From Streptoverticillium olivoreticuli subsp. olivoreticuli (GTDB lineage Bacteria; Actinomycetota; Actinomycetes; Streptomycetales; Streptomycetaceae): a DNA stretch of 64,000 bases. Location: NCBI RefSeq assembly GCF_003391135.1, contig NZ_CP031455.1:5626001-5690000 (forward strand), written 5' to 3'. Of this stretch, positions 39,465 to 47,966 are shown in pieces (within the stretch, counting starts at the first letter, position 1; every line of letters starts with the position of its first letter). Under the pieces are notes generated by a model. The model worked only from the letters and a program-made list of their open reading frames with translations, did no database searches and was not told the origin of the DNA. A program made the position numbers and the translations under genes.

Positions 39465-39505
39465 GGCACATACCTGGGCACCGGGCGGCGGACGCAAACC
39501 CCGCG

Positions 39506-40885
39506 CTAGAGAACCGGCGGAGCCGTCGCCGCGCCCGGCAGCCGTACGGACGCCACCGCGCCGCCGTGCTCCGCCGGGGCGAGGGAGACCTCGCCGCCCG
39601 CCTGGCGGATCGTGCGGGCCACGATGGACAGGCCCAGGCCGCTGCCCGGGAGGCTGCGGGCCGAGGGGGAGCGCCAGAATCGGTCGAAGACGTGGGGGAG
39701 TTCGTCGGCGGGGATGCCGGGGCCGTGGTCGCGCACGGTCAGCTCGCCGCCGGTCAGGGTGACCTCCACCGTGCCGCCGGGCGGGCTGAACTTCACCGCG
39801 TTGTCCAGGAGGTTGACCAGGGCGCGCTCCAGGGCAGCCGGTTCGGCGCGTACGAACCAGGGGTCCAGCCGCACCGCGAACGTCAGGCCCGCGCCGCGCA
39901 GCCGGGCCCGCTCCACCGCGCGCCCGGCCGCCTCGTGCAGGGCGATCACCTGCACCGGGCCGCCGTCGGAGGCCGAGTCCGGGCGGGAAAGCTCCTGGAG
40001 GTCGCCGATCAGGGCCGCGAGCTCCGTCATCTGCGCCTTGACGCTGGCGAGCAGCGCCTTGCGGTCCTCAGGGGGGATCGCCCGGCCGGTCTCCTCGCTC
40101 CGCACGAGCAGGTCGATGTTGGTGCGCAGCGACGTCAGCGGCGTCCGCAGCTCGTGCCCGGCGTCGGCGATCAGCTGCTGCTGGCGGTCGCGGGAGGAGG
40201 CGAGGGCGGCCGTCATGGAGTTGAAGGAGCGGGAGAGGCGGGCGATCTCGTCCTCGCCGTCGACGGGGATGCGCACGGCGAGGTCTTCCGTACGGGCGAT
40301 GTGCTCGACCGTGTCGGTGAGCCGGTCCACGGGCCGCAGCCCGGCGCGGGCGATGCCCAGGCCCGCGGTGGCGGCGCCGAGGACACCGATCCCGGCGGTG
40401 ACGGCGAGGGCGATGGCGAGCTTGTTGAGCGGCCGGTCGATGTCGCTGAGGGGCTGCGCGATGGAGACCGCGTACACGCCCGGCACATTGCTCGCCGAGG
40501 TGGCGACGCGCATCTCCTGGCCGTTCTTCGCCCGGCCGTCGTGCAGCACCGGACCCCGGTCCAGGGAGACGGCCAGGTCCTCGGAGTCCACCTCGACGGG
40601 CGACTTGCCCGGGGTGGTGCAGATCGCGCCGGACGTCGTGATGATCTGGAAGGTGTACTGGCTGGGGCCGGTCCGCAGCCCCGCGCCGCAGGAGCGCAGC
40701 AGGTCGACGACGGTCTCGTCCGTCGGGCGCACGTTGGTGAGCGTGGTGTCCCGCTGCTGTTCGAGCTGCTGCTTGAGGACGAACCAGGACACTCCCGCGA
40801 CCGCCGCGACGGCGACGGCGACTGCCACAGCCGACAGGAGCGCGAGCCGGGAGCGCAGGCTCAGCCGCCGGAATCTCCCGGTCAT
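39506..40885 (-). CDS. Two-component sensor histidine kinase
   Basis: 459-aa membrane kinase: helix 1 at about residues 14-36, an extracytoplasmic sensor of about 130 residues with two Cys (RSCGAGL, ICTTPG), helix 2, HAMP (DRLTDTVEHIARTEDLAVRIPV), the phosphoacceptor box DAGHELRTPLTSLR, and an HATPase with N-box NLLDNAVKFS and G-boxes HGPGIP and GSGLGLSIV. The ATG overlaps the response-regulator stop by 4 bp. The downstream HtrA-like protease makes an envelope-stress role likely, by inference. Confidence 0.9.
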   Translation of the reverse strand: MTGRFRRLSLRSRLALLSAVAVAVAVAAVAGVSWFVLKQQLEQQRDTTLTNVRPTDETVVDLLRSCGAGLRTGPSQYTFQIITTSGAICTTPGKSPVEVDSEDLAVSLDRGPVLHDGRAKNGQEMRVATSASNVPGVYAVSIAQPLSDIDRPLNKLAIALAVTAGIGVLGAATAGLGIARAGLRPVDRLTDTVEHIARTEDLAVRIPVDGEDEIARLSRSFNSMTAALASSRDRQQQLIADAGHELRTPLTSLRTNIDLLVRSEETGRAIPPEDRKALLASVKAQMTELAALIGDLQELSRPDSASDGGPVQVIALHEAAGRAVERARLRGAGLTFAVRLDPWFVRAEPAALERALVNLLDNAVKFSPPGGTVEVTLTGGELTVRDHGPGIPADELPHVFDRFWRSPSARSLPGSGLGLSIVARTIRQAGGEVSLAPAEHGGAVASVRLPGAATAPPVL

Positions 40886-41616
40886 TCGGAGCCGCCGCCG
40901 TCCGCCCGCAGGACGTAGCCGACGCCGCGGACGGTGTGGACGAGCCGGGGCTCGCCGCCCGCCTCCGTCTTGCGGCGCAGATACATCACGTACACGTCGA
41001 GGGAGTTGGAGGAGGGCTCGAACTCGAAGCCCCAGACCGACTTCAGGATCTGCTCCCGGGTGAGGACCTGCCGCGGATGTGTGAGGAACAGCTCCAGCAG
41101 CGTGAACTCCGTGCGGGTCAGCTCGACCGGCCGGCTGCCGCGCGCCACCTCGCGCGTGGTGAGGTCCATGCGCAGGTCGGCGAAGGAGAGCGTGTGGGAG
41201 ACGGCCTCGGCGGCCGCCGCCGCGTAGGAGCTGCGGCGCAGCAGGGCGCGGATGCGGGCCAGCAGCTCGTCCAGCTCGAAGGGCTTGACCAGATAGTCGT
41301 CGGCCCCGGCGTCGAGGCCGGTGACGCGGTCGCCGACGGTGTCGCGGGCGGTGAGCATGAGGATGGGCACGGTGACCCCGGAGGCGCGCAGCCGGCGGGC
41401 GGCGGTCAGGCCGTCCATGCGGGGCATCAGCACGTCGAGGACGATCAGCTCCGGGTCGTACGCGGCGACCTTCTCCAGCGCGTCGAGTCCGTCGACGGCC
41501 AGCTCGGTGCCGTACCCCTCGAAGGCGAGGCTGCGGCGCAGGGCCTCGCGGACGGCGGGCTCGTCGTCCACGATCAGGACGCGGGCGGGCTGGTCGCCGT
41601 GCTCGGCGGGGCTCAT
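40882..41616 (-). CDS. OmpR-family response regulator
   Basis: 244-aa regulator: receiver with phospho-acceptor D61 in PELIVLDVLMPRMDG and Lys in YLVKPFEL, then a winged helix with LTRTEFTLLELFLTHPRQVLTREQIL and NSLDVYVMYLRRKTEAGG. It partners the overlapping kinase gene. It lies 85 bp downstream of the HtrA-like gene on the same strand. The conserved order protease-regulator-kinase is recalled from S. coelicolor. Confidence 0.92.
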   Translation of the reverse strand: MSPAEHGDQPARVLIVDDEPAVREALRRSLAFEGYGTELAVDGLDALEKVAAYDPELIVLDVLMPRMDGLTAARRLRASGVTVPILMLTARDTVGDRVTGLDAGADDYLVKPFELDELLARIRALLRRSSYAAAAAEAVSHTLSFADLRMDLTTREVARGSRPVELTRTEFTLLELFLTHPRQVLTREQILKSVWGFEFEPSSNSLDVYVMYLRRKTEAGGEPRLVHTVRGVGYVLRADGGGSE

Positions 41617-41701
41617 CGGCTTACCTCACGGGTGTACGGGTGTCTCCTGTCCCTCTCAGCGTCGCACGGCGGAGGGTGGCCGGGCGCTCCTCCGCCGCCG
41701 G

Positions 41702-42844
41702 TCAGCTGCCGCCCGCCCGGAGCTTCGCCAGGTCGGCCTTGACGGTGTTGATCGGGATCGCGAAGCCGAGGCCGACGCTGCCCGCGGAGTCGCCGGAGCC
41801 GCCCGAGGAAGCGGACGAGTACATCGCCGAGTTGATGCCGATGATCTCGCCGCTCATGTTGATCAGCGCGCCGCCGGAGTTGCCGGGGTTGAGGGAGGCG
41901 TCCGTCTGGATGGCCTTGTAGGTGGTCTTGGAGGAGCCGGTGTCGCCGTTGTACTGGTTGCCGCCGAACTCGAACGGCCACTGCGGGAGGCCACGGCCCT
42001 GCCGCTGCTGCCCCTGGCCCTGGCCCTGCTCCTTGGCGACGGTGACGTCGCGGTTGAGGGCGGAGACGATGCCGCTGGTCACGGTGCCGGTGAGGCCCTC
42101 GGGGGAGCCGATCGCGACGACGTCGTCACCGACCCGGAGCTTGCCGGAGTCGCCGAGGCTGGCCGCCTTGAGGCCGCTCGCGCCGTTCACCTTGATCAGG
42201 GCCAGGTCCTTGTCGGGGTCGGTGCCGACGACCTTCGCGGTCCTGCTGCTGCCGTCGCTGAAGGAGACCTTCACGGTGTCGGCGCCGGAGACCACGTGGT
42301 TGTTGGTGATGATCTCGCCGTCGCTCGTGATGACGACGCCGGAGCCGGTGGACTCGCCGGAGGTGGTGGTCGCCTTGATCTCCACGATGCTGGGGCTGAC
42401 GGCCTTGGCCACGGCGGAGACGCCGCTGGTCTTGGAGGAGGCGTTCTCCACGGGCGTGGAGTGGCTGCTGCTGCCGGAGCGGGTGGTGAGCTCGCCGACG
42501 AGGGCGGCCGAGCCGCCGCCGACGACGGCCGCGACGATCGCGCAGGCGGCGAGGAGGGCGACGGGGCGGCGGGCGCGGGGCGCGGCGTGGCTGTTGCCGC
42601 CGCCGTTGCCGGGGCCTTCGGGGGCGTCGAAGCCGACGTGGCCGCCGCCTCCGGGGCCGCCCGTGCCACCGCTGTGCGGGGTGCCGCCGTCGTACGGGCC
42701 GCTGCCGTCGCCCGGCCAGACGGTGACGCCCGTCGCCGTGGTGACCGGCTGCTGCGGGGCGTACGGCGGCTGGGCCGGGTACGCGAAGGGCTGCTGCGGG
42801 AACTCGGGGTCCTGGGCGCCGTTGCGGCGGTCGTTGTCCGTCAT
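41702..42844 (-). CDS. HtrA-like serine protease without PDZ domain
   Basis: 380-aa trypsin-like membrane protease. A cytoplasmic Gly/Pro/Gln-rich region of about 90 residues precedes one transmembrane helix (RPVALLAACAIVAAVVGGGSAALVG), then the protease domain with catalytic His (ITNNHVVSGAD), Asp (DPDKDLALIKV) and Ser (DASLNPGNSGGAL). It ends soon after GLGFAIPINTVKADLAKLR, so the PDZ domain usual in HtrA is absent. Located next to a two-component system, with which it may act in envelope protein quality control. Confidence 0.9.
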   Translation of the reverse strand: MTDNDRRNGAQDPEFPQQPFAYPAQPPYAPQQPVTTATGVTVWPGDGSGPYDGGTPHSGGTGGPGGGGHVGFDAPEGPGNGGGNSHAAPRARRPVALLAACAIVAAVVGGGSAALVGELTTRSGSSSHSTPVENASSKTSGVSAVAKAVSPSIVEIKATTTSGESTGSGVVITSDGEIITNNHVVSGADTVKVSFSDGSSRTAKVVGTDPDKDLALIKVNGASGLKAASLGDSGKLRVGDDVVAIGSPEGLTGTVTSGIVSALNRDVTVAKEQGQGQGQQRQGRGLPQWPFEFGGNQYNGDTGSSKTTYKAIQTDASLNPGNSGGALINMSGEIIGINSAMYSSASSGGSGDSAGSVGLGFAIPINTVKADLAKLRAGGS

Positions 42845-43023
42845 GGCTATGACTGTCCTCCGGCTATATGAAAACCGTCTGAGTGAGCCCTGAGAAGCCC
42901 GACAGAAGCGGGTATGCCCGGTATAAGGGCGGAGGTTCGGCTGTTCGGGCGCATGGGGTTTGAGGCGTGCGGATACGGGCTAATTTGTGCCAGATCTCGG
43001 GGTCCGGCGTGGAGAGGGCGATC

Positions 43024-43266
43024 ATGCAGCAGGTTGCGGGCTGGCACGTGGAAGTCGAGTTCGCCGAGGATGAGACGCATACGCGGGCGGCGGCGCTGCT
43101 GCGGCTGCGGGACGGCACGGAGCTGAGGGGGCGGGGCCAGGCCACGCGCGACCCCCGGGACCCGGACGAGCGGCGGATCGGCGAGGAGCTCGCGGGCGGG
43201 CGGGCGCTGCTCGACATCGGGCAGCAGCTTTTGGTGAAGGCCGGGGCTGAGGTCCAGAATCTGTGA
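43024..43266 (+). CDS. DUF1876 (dsRBD-like) protein
   Basis: 80-aa actinobacterial DUF1876 protein, beginning QQVAGWHVEVEFAEDETHTRAAALLRL and containing RIGEELAGGRALLDIGQQLL. The fold resembles a double-stranded RNA-binding domain; function unknown. The ATG at 43024 is preceded by GGAGAGGGCGATC. It is a single gene, divergent from the HtrA-like protease and followed by a dispersed repeat. Confidence 0.83.
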   Translation: MQQVAGWHVEVEFAEDETHTRAAALLRLRDGTELRGRGQATRDPRDPDERRIGEELAGGRALLDIGQQLLVKAGAEVQNL

Positions 43267-43375
43267 CCCCCCGGGGCTTCGCCCCGGACCCCGAAGCACG
43301 CTTCGCGCGCTGTCCTCAAACGCCGGACGGGCTGGATTTCGCTGATGCGGGTGCGAAATCGAGCCCGTCCAGTCG
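43264..43375. repeat. Dispersed repeat copy with partly decayed hairpin
   Basis: CCTCAAACGCCGGACGGGCT at 43314-43333 recurs in the window, but its pairing arm (GAGCCCGTCC near 43363) is separated by about 30 nt, so only part of the stem remains. The left flank with CCCGAAGCACGCTTCGCGCG is nearly the reverse complement of the right flank of the 18528 copy. Confidence 0.65.
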
Positions 43376-43384
43376 TCTGTTCCG

Positions 43385-45178
43385 CTACTTCACCACCGTG
43401 ATCCGGTCCGCCTTCGGCGGGGCCAGCGGGGTGGACTTCGAGGAGTGCGCCGTCAGGTAGGCGTTGAAGACGTCCAGGTCCGACGCCCCGATGCGCTTGT
43501 TCTTGCCGTCCTTGAACGCCGGGAAGCCGTCACCGCCGCCCGCGAGGAACGCGTTCGCCGCGACGCGGTAGGTCTTCGCCGGGTCGATCGCCGCGCCGCC
43601 GAGCTTCACCGAGGAGACGTCGATCCGGGCCGCGCCCTTCTTCGTCAGGTCGAGCGTGTAGGTCAGGCCCTTGCTGATCTGGAGGATGATCGGCTGGGCC
43701 TCGTTGGCGCCGCTGACCTGCTGCTGGAGCAGGGAGAGGAGCTGGGCGCCGGAGAGGTCGACCGTGGCCATCATGTTCGTGAAGGGCTGCACGGTGAACG
43801 ACTCGCCGTACGTCACGACGCCGTCCCCTTCCGAGCCCGACGCCTTGTAGGCGAGGTCGGAGCGGATGCCGCCGGGGTTCATGAACGCGATCTGGGCGCC
43901 GCCCTTGTCGGCCGGTGCGAGGGCCTCCAACTGCGCGTCGGCGATGAGGTCGCCGAGCGGCTTCTCGTACCCCTCCGCGCCACGGCCGTTGATGTCGGCG
44001 GAGATGTAGCCCACGGGCCTGTCGGCCACCGGCGCGGCCAGCTTCCTCCAGCGGTCGACGAGGGCCGTCATGTCGGGGGCCTTCGGCTGGTTGCGGTCCA
44101 CGACGTGGTTGCCCGTGCGGGGGCTCTTGACGGCCGTGCGGACGATGTCCTTCGTCCGCCGGTCGTACGTCAGCGTGGTGTCGGTGTACAGCCGCCCGAA
44201 GGACGCCGCCGAGGTGACCGTGCGGGGCGCGCCCGACGGGTCGGGGATGGTGCAGGTGTACGCCGCGTGCGTGTGGCCGGTGACGAGGGCGTCGACCTTC
44301 GGCGTGACCTTCTTGGCGATGTCCACGATGGGGCCGGAGATCCCGGCGCCCGCGCCCGGGGTGTCGCAGTTGTAGTTGTACGCGCCGGAGGCCGGCAGCC
44401 CGCCCTCGTGGATGAGGGCGACGATCGACTTCACGCCCTGGCGGTCGAGCTCCGCGGCGTACTTGTTGATCGTCTCGACCTCGTCACCGAACTTCAGGCC
44501 CTTCACGCCCTCCGCGGTGACGACGTCCGGCGTGCCCTTGAGGGTGACGCCGATGAAGCCGATCTTCACGCCGTTGCGCTTCCAGACCGTGTACGGCTTG
44601 AGGATGGGCTTGCCGGTCTTCTCGTCCGTGACGTTCGCGGCGAGGTACGGGAAGTCGGCGCCCCGGAACTTCTTGCCCTTCTCGAAGCAGCCGTCCGTCG
44701 GGTGGCAGCCGCCCTTCTGCATCCGCGTCAGCTCCGCGCGGCCCTCGTCGAACTCGTGGTTGCCGACGGAAGTGACGTCCAGCCCGAGCTTGTTCATCGC
44801 CTCGATGCTCGGCTCGTCGTGGAACAGCCCCGACATCAGCGGGCTGGCCCCGATCAGGTCGCCGGCCGCGGCGGTCACGGAATAGGGGTGCCCCTTGCGC
44901 GCCGTGCGCAGCGAGTTGGCGAGGTACTCCACGCCGCCCGCGGGTATGACCTTCTTGCTCCCGTCCGGCTGCAGCTCGGTGACGGTGCCGGAGGAGCCCT
45001 GCGGGGGCTCCAGGTTGCCGTGGAAGTCGTTGAAGGAGAGCAGCTGTACGTCGACCGTACGGGAGTGGTGGGCGCTCGCGGGACCGGCCGTGGCGAGGAC
45101 ACCGGCGGTGGCGGCGAGGACGGCGACGGCGGTGCTCAGCCGTCTGGAGAGGCGCTTCCGTGGCGGCGTCGCGTGCAT
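43385..45178 (-). CDS. Secreted 5'-nucleotidase / metallophosphoesterase
   Basis: 597-aa exported enzyme that releases phosphate from nucleotides outside the cell. Signal peptide (residues about 8-37, ...TAGPASAHH), N-terminal metallophosphatase domain with QLLSFNDFHGNLEP, AAGDLIGASPLMSG, SVGNHEFDEG and VTGHTHAAY metal-ligand motifs, and a C-terminal 5'-nucleotidase domain (FMNPGGIRSDL, NAFLAGGGDGFPAFKDG) that grips the nucleoside. The ATG at 45178 has AAGGGG upstream; an ATG at 45196 is an alternative. Confidence 0.92.
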   Translation of the reverse strand: MHATPPRKRLSRRLSTAVAVLAATAGVLATAGPASAHHSRTVDVQLLSFNDFHGNLEPPQGSSGTVTELQPDGSKKVIPAGGVEYLANSLRTARKGHPYSVTAAAGDLIGASPLMSGLFHDEPSIEAMNKLGLDVTSVGNHEFDEGRAELTRMQKGGCHPTDGCFEKGKKFRGADFPYLAANVTDEKTGKPILKPYTVWKRNGVKIGFIGVTLKGTPDVVTAEGVKGLKFGDEVETINKYAAELDRQGVKSIVALIHEGGLPASGAYNYNCDTPGAGAGISGPIVDIAKKVTPKVDALVTGHTHAAYTCTIPDPSGAPRTVTSAASFGRLYTDTTLTYDRRTKDIVRTAVKSPRTGNHVVDRNQPKAPDMTALVDRWRKLAAPVADRPVGYISADINGRGAEGYEKPLGDLIADAQLEALAPADKGGAQIAFMNPGGIRSDLAYKASGSEGDGVVTYGESFTVQPFTNMMATVDLSGAQLLSLLQQQVSGANEAQPIILQISKGLTYTLDLTKKGAARIDVSSVKLGGAAIDPAKTYRVAANAFLAGGGDGFPAFKDGKNKRIGASDLDVFNAYLTAHSSKSTPLAPPKADRITVVK

Positions 45179-45294
45179 TTGTTCCCCTTTATGCATATGT
45201 GGTTGTTGCTCGGTCGCCGGAATTTTATGTTCAACGCGCGTAGCGCGTCAGGAGCGTTGAGGTGACGATTCAGTAGCTCCTGATGCCGAGGTCG

Positions 45295-45300
45295 TAGGCT
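45295..45300 (+). promoter_or_regulatory. -10 hexamer of leaderless mshD transcript
   Basis: TAGGCT, 6 nt before the ATG at 45307. Confidence 0.5.
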
Positions 45301-45306
45301 CGACCC

Positions 45307-46230
45307 ATGAGTGACGTCGCGAACAACACAGGCGGGCAGCGGTCGATCGAGGTCGTGGAGGAGCTCGCGCCCGAGATGGCGCGGGATGTGCTGCGGCTGG
45401 TGGAGGAAGCCGCCGCCGTCGACGGCCAGCCGGCCGTCTCGGAGCAGGGGCGCCTGCAGCTGCGCGGGCGGCGCGCGGGCGTCCGGCACGTCCTGCTGCG
45501 CGACGACGAGGGCGAGCTCATCGGCTATGGGCAGCTGGAGGACAGCGACCCCGTGGAGGCGCCCGCGGGCGAACTCGTCGTGCACCCCGACCGGCGTGGC
45601 CGCGGGTACGGGCGGACGCTGGGCGGCGCGCTGCTCGCGGAGTCCGGCAAGCGGCTGCGCATCTGGGCGCACGGCGGGCACCCCGCCGCGCGGCACCTCG
45701 CGCAGGTGCTCGGGCTGAGCCTCTTCCGCGAGCTCCGCCAGATGCGGCGCCCGCTGGCCGGACTGGACCTCCCCGACGCGCGCCTGCCGGACGGCGTGAC
45801 CGTACGGACCTTCCGCCCCGGCGAGGACGACGCGGCGTGGCTCGCCCTGAACGCGGCCGCCTTCGCGCACCACCCCGAGCAGGGCTCGCTGACGCAGCGG
45901 GACCTCGACGACCGCAAGGCGGCGAGCTGGTTCGACCCGGAGGGCTTCTTCCTCGCGGAGCGCGAGGGGGAGATCGTCGGCTTCCACTGGACGAAGGTGC
46001 ACGCGGAGGAGGGACTGGGCGAGGTCTACGTCCTCGGGGTCCGGCCCGGCGTCCAGGGCGGCGGGCTCGGCAAGTCCCTGACGACGATCGGACTGCGGCA
46101 CCTGGAGGCCGAGGGGCTGCCGACGGCGATGCTGTACGTGGACGCGGACAACCTGCCGGCGGTGGCGGTCTACGAGCGGCTGGGGTTCGCGGTGCACGAG
46201 ACGGACCTGATGTACCGCACCGAGAGCTGA
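45307..46230 (+). CDS. mshD: Mycothiol synthase MshD
   Basis: 307-aa enzyme that acetylates Cys-GlcN-Ins to mycothiol, the last step of the pathway. Two tandem GNAT domains: the N-terminal half has ELVVHPDRRGRGYGRTLGGAL, and the C-terminal half has VYVLGVRPGVQGGGLGKSLTTIGLRHLEAEG and AVAVYERLGFAVHETDLMY, as in mycobacterial MshD. The ATG lies 6 nt after TAGGCT. mshA of the same pathway is 7 kb away in this window. Confidence 0.92.
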   Translation: MSDVANNTGGQRSIEVVEELAPEMARDVLRLVEEAAAVDGQPAVSEQGRLQLRGRRAGVRHVLLRDDEGELIGYGQLEDSDPVEAPAGELVVHPDRRGRGYGRTLGGALLAESGKRLRIWAHGGHPAARHLAQVLGLSLFRELRQMRRPLAGLDLPDARLPDGVTVRTFRPGEDDAAWLALNAAAFAHHPEQGSLTQRDLDDRKAASWFDPEGFFLAEREGEIVGFHWTKVHAEEGLGEVYVLGVRPGVQGGGLGKSLTTIGLRHLEAEGLPTAMLYVDADNLPAVAVYERLGFAVHETDLMYRTES

Positions 46231-46277
46231 TCCCGTCTCGACGCCGACAGCATTTGACAGCCGCCGATCACATGCAT

Positions 46278-46309
46278 CACCCTTTCACTAGTCAAGTAGT
46301 GGAAGGGTG
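46278..46309. promoter_or_regulatory. GntR operator-like inverted repeat
   Basis: Arms of 13 bp (CACCCTTTCACTA and TAGTGGAAGGGTG, one mismatch) around GTCAAG. It sits immediately upstream of, and touching, the GntR start, with TTGACA at 46254. This is the expected position for autoregulation by a YtrA-type GntR protein. Confidence 0.55.
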
Positions 46310-46312
46310 ATC

Positions 46313-46702
46313 GTGGTCGAGTTCCGGATCGACCGGCGCAGTGGGGTGGCCACCTACCTGCAGATCGTTCATCAGGTGGAGCAAGCCCTCCGGCTGGGTC
46401 TGCTCGCGCCGGGCGACAAGCTGCCCACGGCCAAAGAGGTCGTCGCGGCCACGGCCATCAATCCCAACACCGTGCTGAAGGCGTACCGCGAGCTCACCCG
46501 GGACGGCCTGGTCGAGGCGCGCCCGGGGCTCGGGACGTTCGTACGGCGCTCCCTCGCGCGCCCGCAGGCCGGCGCGGACTCGCCGCTGCGCGCCGAACTC
46601 GCCGACTGGATGGAGCGCGCCCACGCGGCGGGGCTCGCCAGGGAGGACGTCTCCGCGCTGGTCACGTCCGTGCTGGAGGAGCGCTTCGAGGGCCCCGCGT
46701 GA
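46313..46702 (+). CDS. GntR-family (YtrA-type) regulator
   Basis: 129-aa regulator: winged helix VEFRIDRRSGVATYLQIVHQVEQALRLGLLAPGDKLPTAKEVVAATAINPNTVLKAYRELTRDGLVEARPGLGTF, then a short dimerisation tail, the size of YtrA-type GntR proteins that control ABC transporters. I use the GTG at 46313, with GGAAGGG 6 nt upstream; a GTG at 46307 lies within the operator palindrome. It is followed by an ABC ATPase gene. Confidence 0.87.
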   Translation: MVEFRIDRRSGVATYLQIVHQVEQALRLGLLAPGDKLPTAKEVVAATAINPNTVLKAYRELTRDGLVEARPGLGTFVRRSLARPQAGADSPLRAELADWMERAHAAGLAREDVSALVTSVLEERFEGPA

Positions 46703-46766
46703 CCACGGTCCGCACGGTCTGAACGCCATGTGGACAAGCGTGGACAAGCGTGAACAAGAGGGCCCG

Positions 46767-47762
46767 ATGACCGATTTCACCTTCCGCCCCGGCCGCACCG
46801 CCCTGGAAGCGGTCGGGCTCGGCATGAGGCACCGGCGCGCCTGGGCGCTGCGCGACTGCTCCTTCCGGCTGCCCGCGGGCCGCGTCTGCGCGCTCGTCGG
46901 GCCGAACGGCGCGGGCAAGACCACGCTGCTGTCCCTGGCCGCCGGGCTGCGCAGACCCACCGAGGGCTCGCTCACCGTCCTCGGCGGGCGCCCCGGCGGC
47001 GCGGAGGTGCGGCCCCGCGTCGCGTACCTCTCGCAGGACAAGCCGCTGTACGCCCGGTTCACCATCGCCGACACCCTCCGCATGGGCCGCGAGCTCAACC
47101 CCGCGAGCTGGGACCAGGCCACCGCCGAGCGGCTCGTGGACGACGGCGGGCTGTCGCCGGGCGCGCGCGTCGGCGACCTCTCCGGCGGGCAGCGCACCCG
47201 CGTCGCGCTGGCGCTCGCGCTGGGCAAGCGGCCCGAACTCCTGCTCCTGGACGAGCCGATGGCCGACCTCGACCCGCTCTCGCGCCATCAGATGACGACC
47301 GCCCTCATGACCGCGGCCGCCGAGCGCGCCGTCACCGTCGTCATGGCCTCGCACATCCTCGCCGAGCTCGACGGGATCTGCGACTACCTGCTGCTGGTGG
47401 CCGACGGCAAGGTGCGGCTCGCGGGCGAGGTCGAGGACCTGCTCGCCGCCCACACGCTGCTCGTCGGCTGGCACGAGCAGTCGGGCGCGCCGCGGGAGTT
47501 CGCCGCCCACACGGTCGTGGAGACGCGCCGGACGGGCCGTCAGCTCACCGCGCTCATACGCCCCGACGGGCGCCCCGTGCGCGGCGAGTGGCAGATGTCG
47601 GAGCCGACCCTGGAGGAACTCCTCCTCGCCCACCTCCGCGCACCGGACGCACCGCCCCTGCTCACACCGAGCGCGGAACCGCGCGCGGGGAGCAAGGCCG
47701 TGGGCGCCTTCGCGGTCAGGAACCGGCCGGGTCCTGCGGCATCGAGCCCGTACGGCGCCTGA
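46767..47762 (+). CDS. ABC transporter ATP-binding protein without adjacent permease
   Basis: 331-aa ATPase: Walker A GPNGAGKTT (about residue 46), signature LSGGQRTR, Walker B LLLLDEPMADLD, then the switch region MASHILAELDGIC. The C-terminal 90 residues resemble the regulatory part of ABC-2-type ATPases, but the last 40 (PPLLTPSAEPRAGSKAVGAF on) look like random Pro/Ala-rich extension. No ABC-2 permease follows; ppk comes next. Such ATPases normally pair with one, so the permease may have been lost. Confidence 0.85.
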   Translation: MTDFTFRPGRTALEAVGLGMRHRRAWALRDCSFRLPAGRVCALVGPNGAGKTTLLSLAAGLRRPTEGSLTVLGGRPGGAEVRPRVAYLSQDKPLYARFTIADTLRMGRELNPASWDQATAERLVDDGGLSPGARVGDLSGGQRTRVALALALGKRPELLLLDEPMADLDPLSRHQMTTALMTAAAERAVTVVMASHILAELDGICDYLLLVADGKVRLAGEVEDLLAAHTLLVGWHEQSGAPREFAAHTVVETRRTGRQLTALIRPDGRPVRGEWQMSEPTLEELLLAHLRAPDAPPLLTPSAEPRAGSKAVGAFAVRNRPGPAASSPYGA

Positions 47763-47966
47763 GCCCGCCGTCGCAGGTGGCACGCCCCTTCCGGAAGGGC
47801 TCCGCTTTCCTTAGCGCCATGTGGGCGTTACCCGTGATTCAACAGCGGTTGCGAGTCTTGCCGAATGCAGCCCGCCGTGCACCGTGCACCCGACCGACGG
47901 CTACGCGCCGCCGTGGCGCCCGTCTCCGACGCGCCCACCCCGCCCGTGACGCGGAACAATGAAGGC

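Noticed and set aside
46307..46312. GTG 46307 as start of the GntR gene
   Set aside because: It falls inside the operator palindrome and leaves no room for the GGAAGGG ribosome-binding site, which fits GTG 46313.
47816..47870. PHO box upstream of ppk
   Set aside because: GTTACCC and TTCAAC segments are present, but the 11-bp spacing and consensus do not hold.
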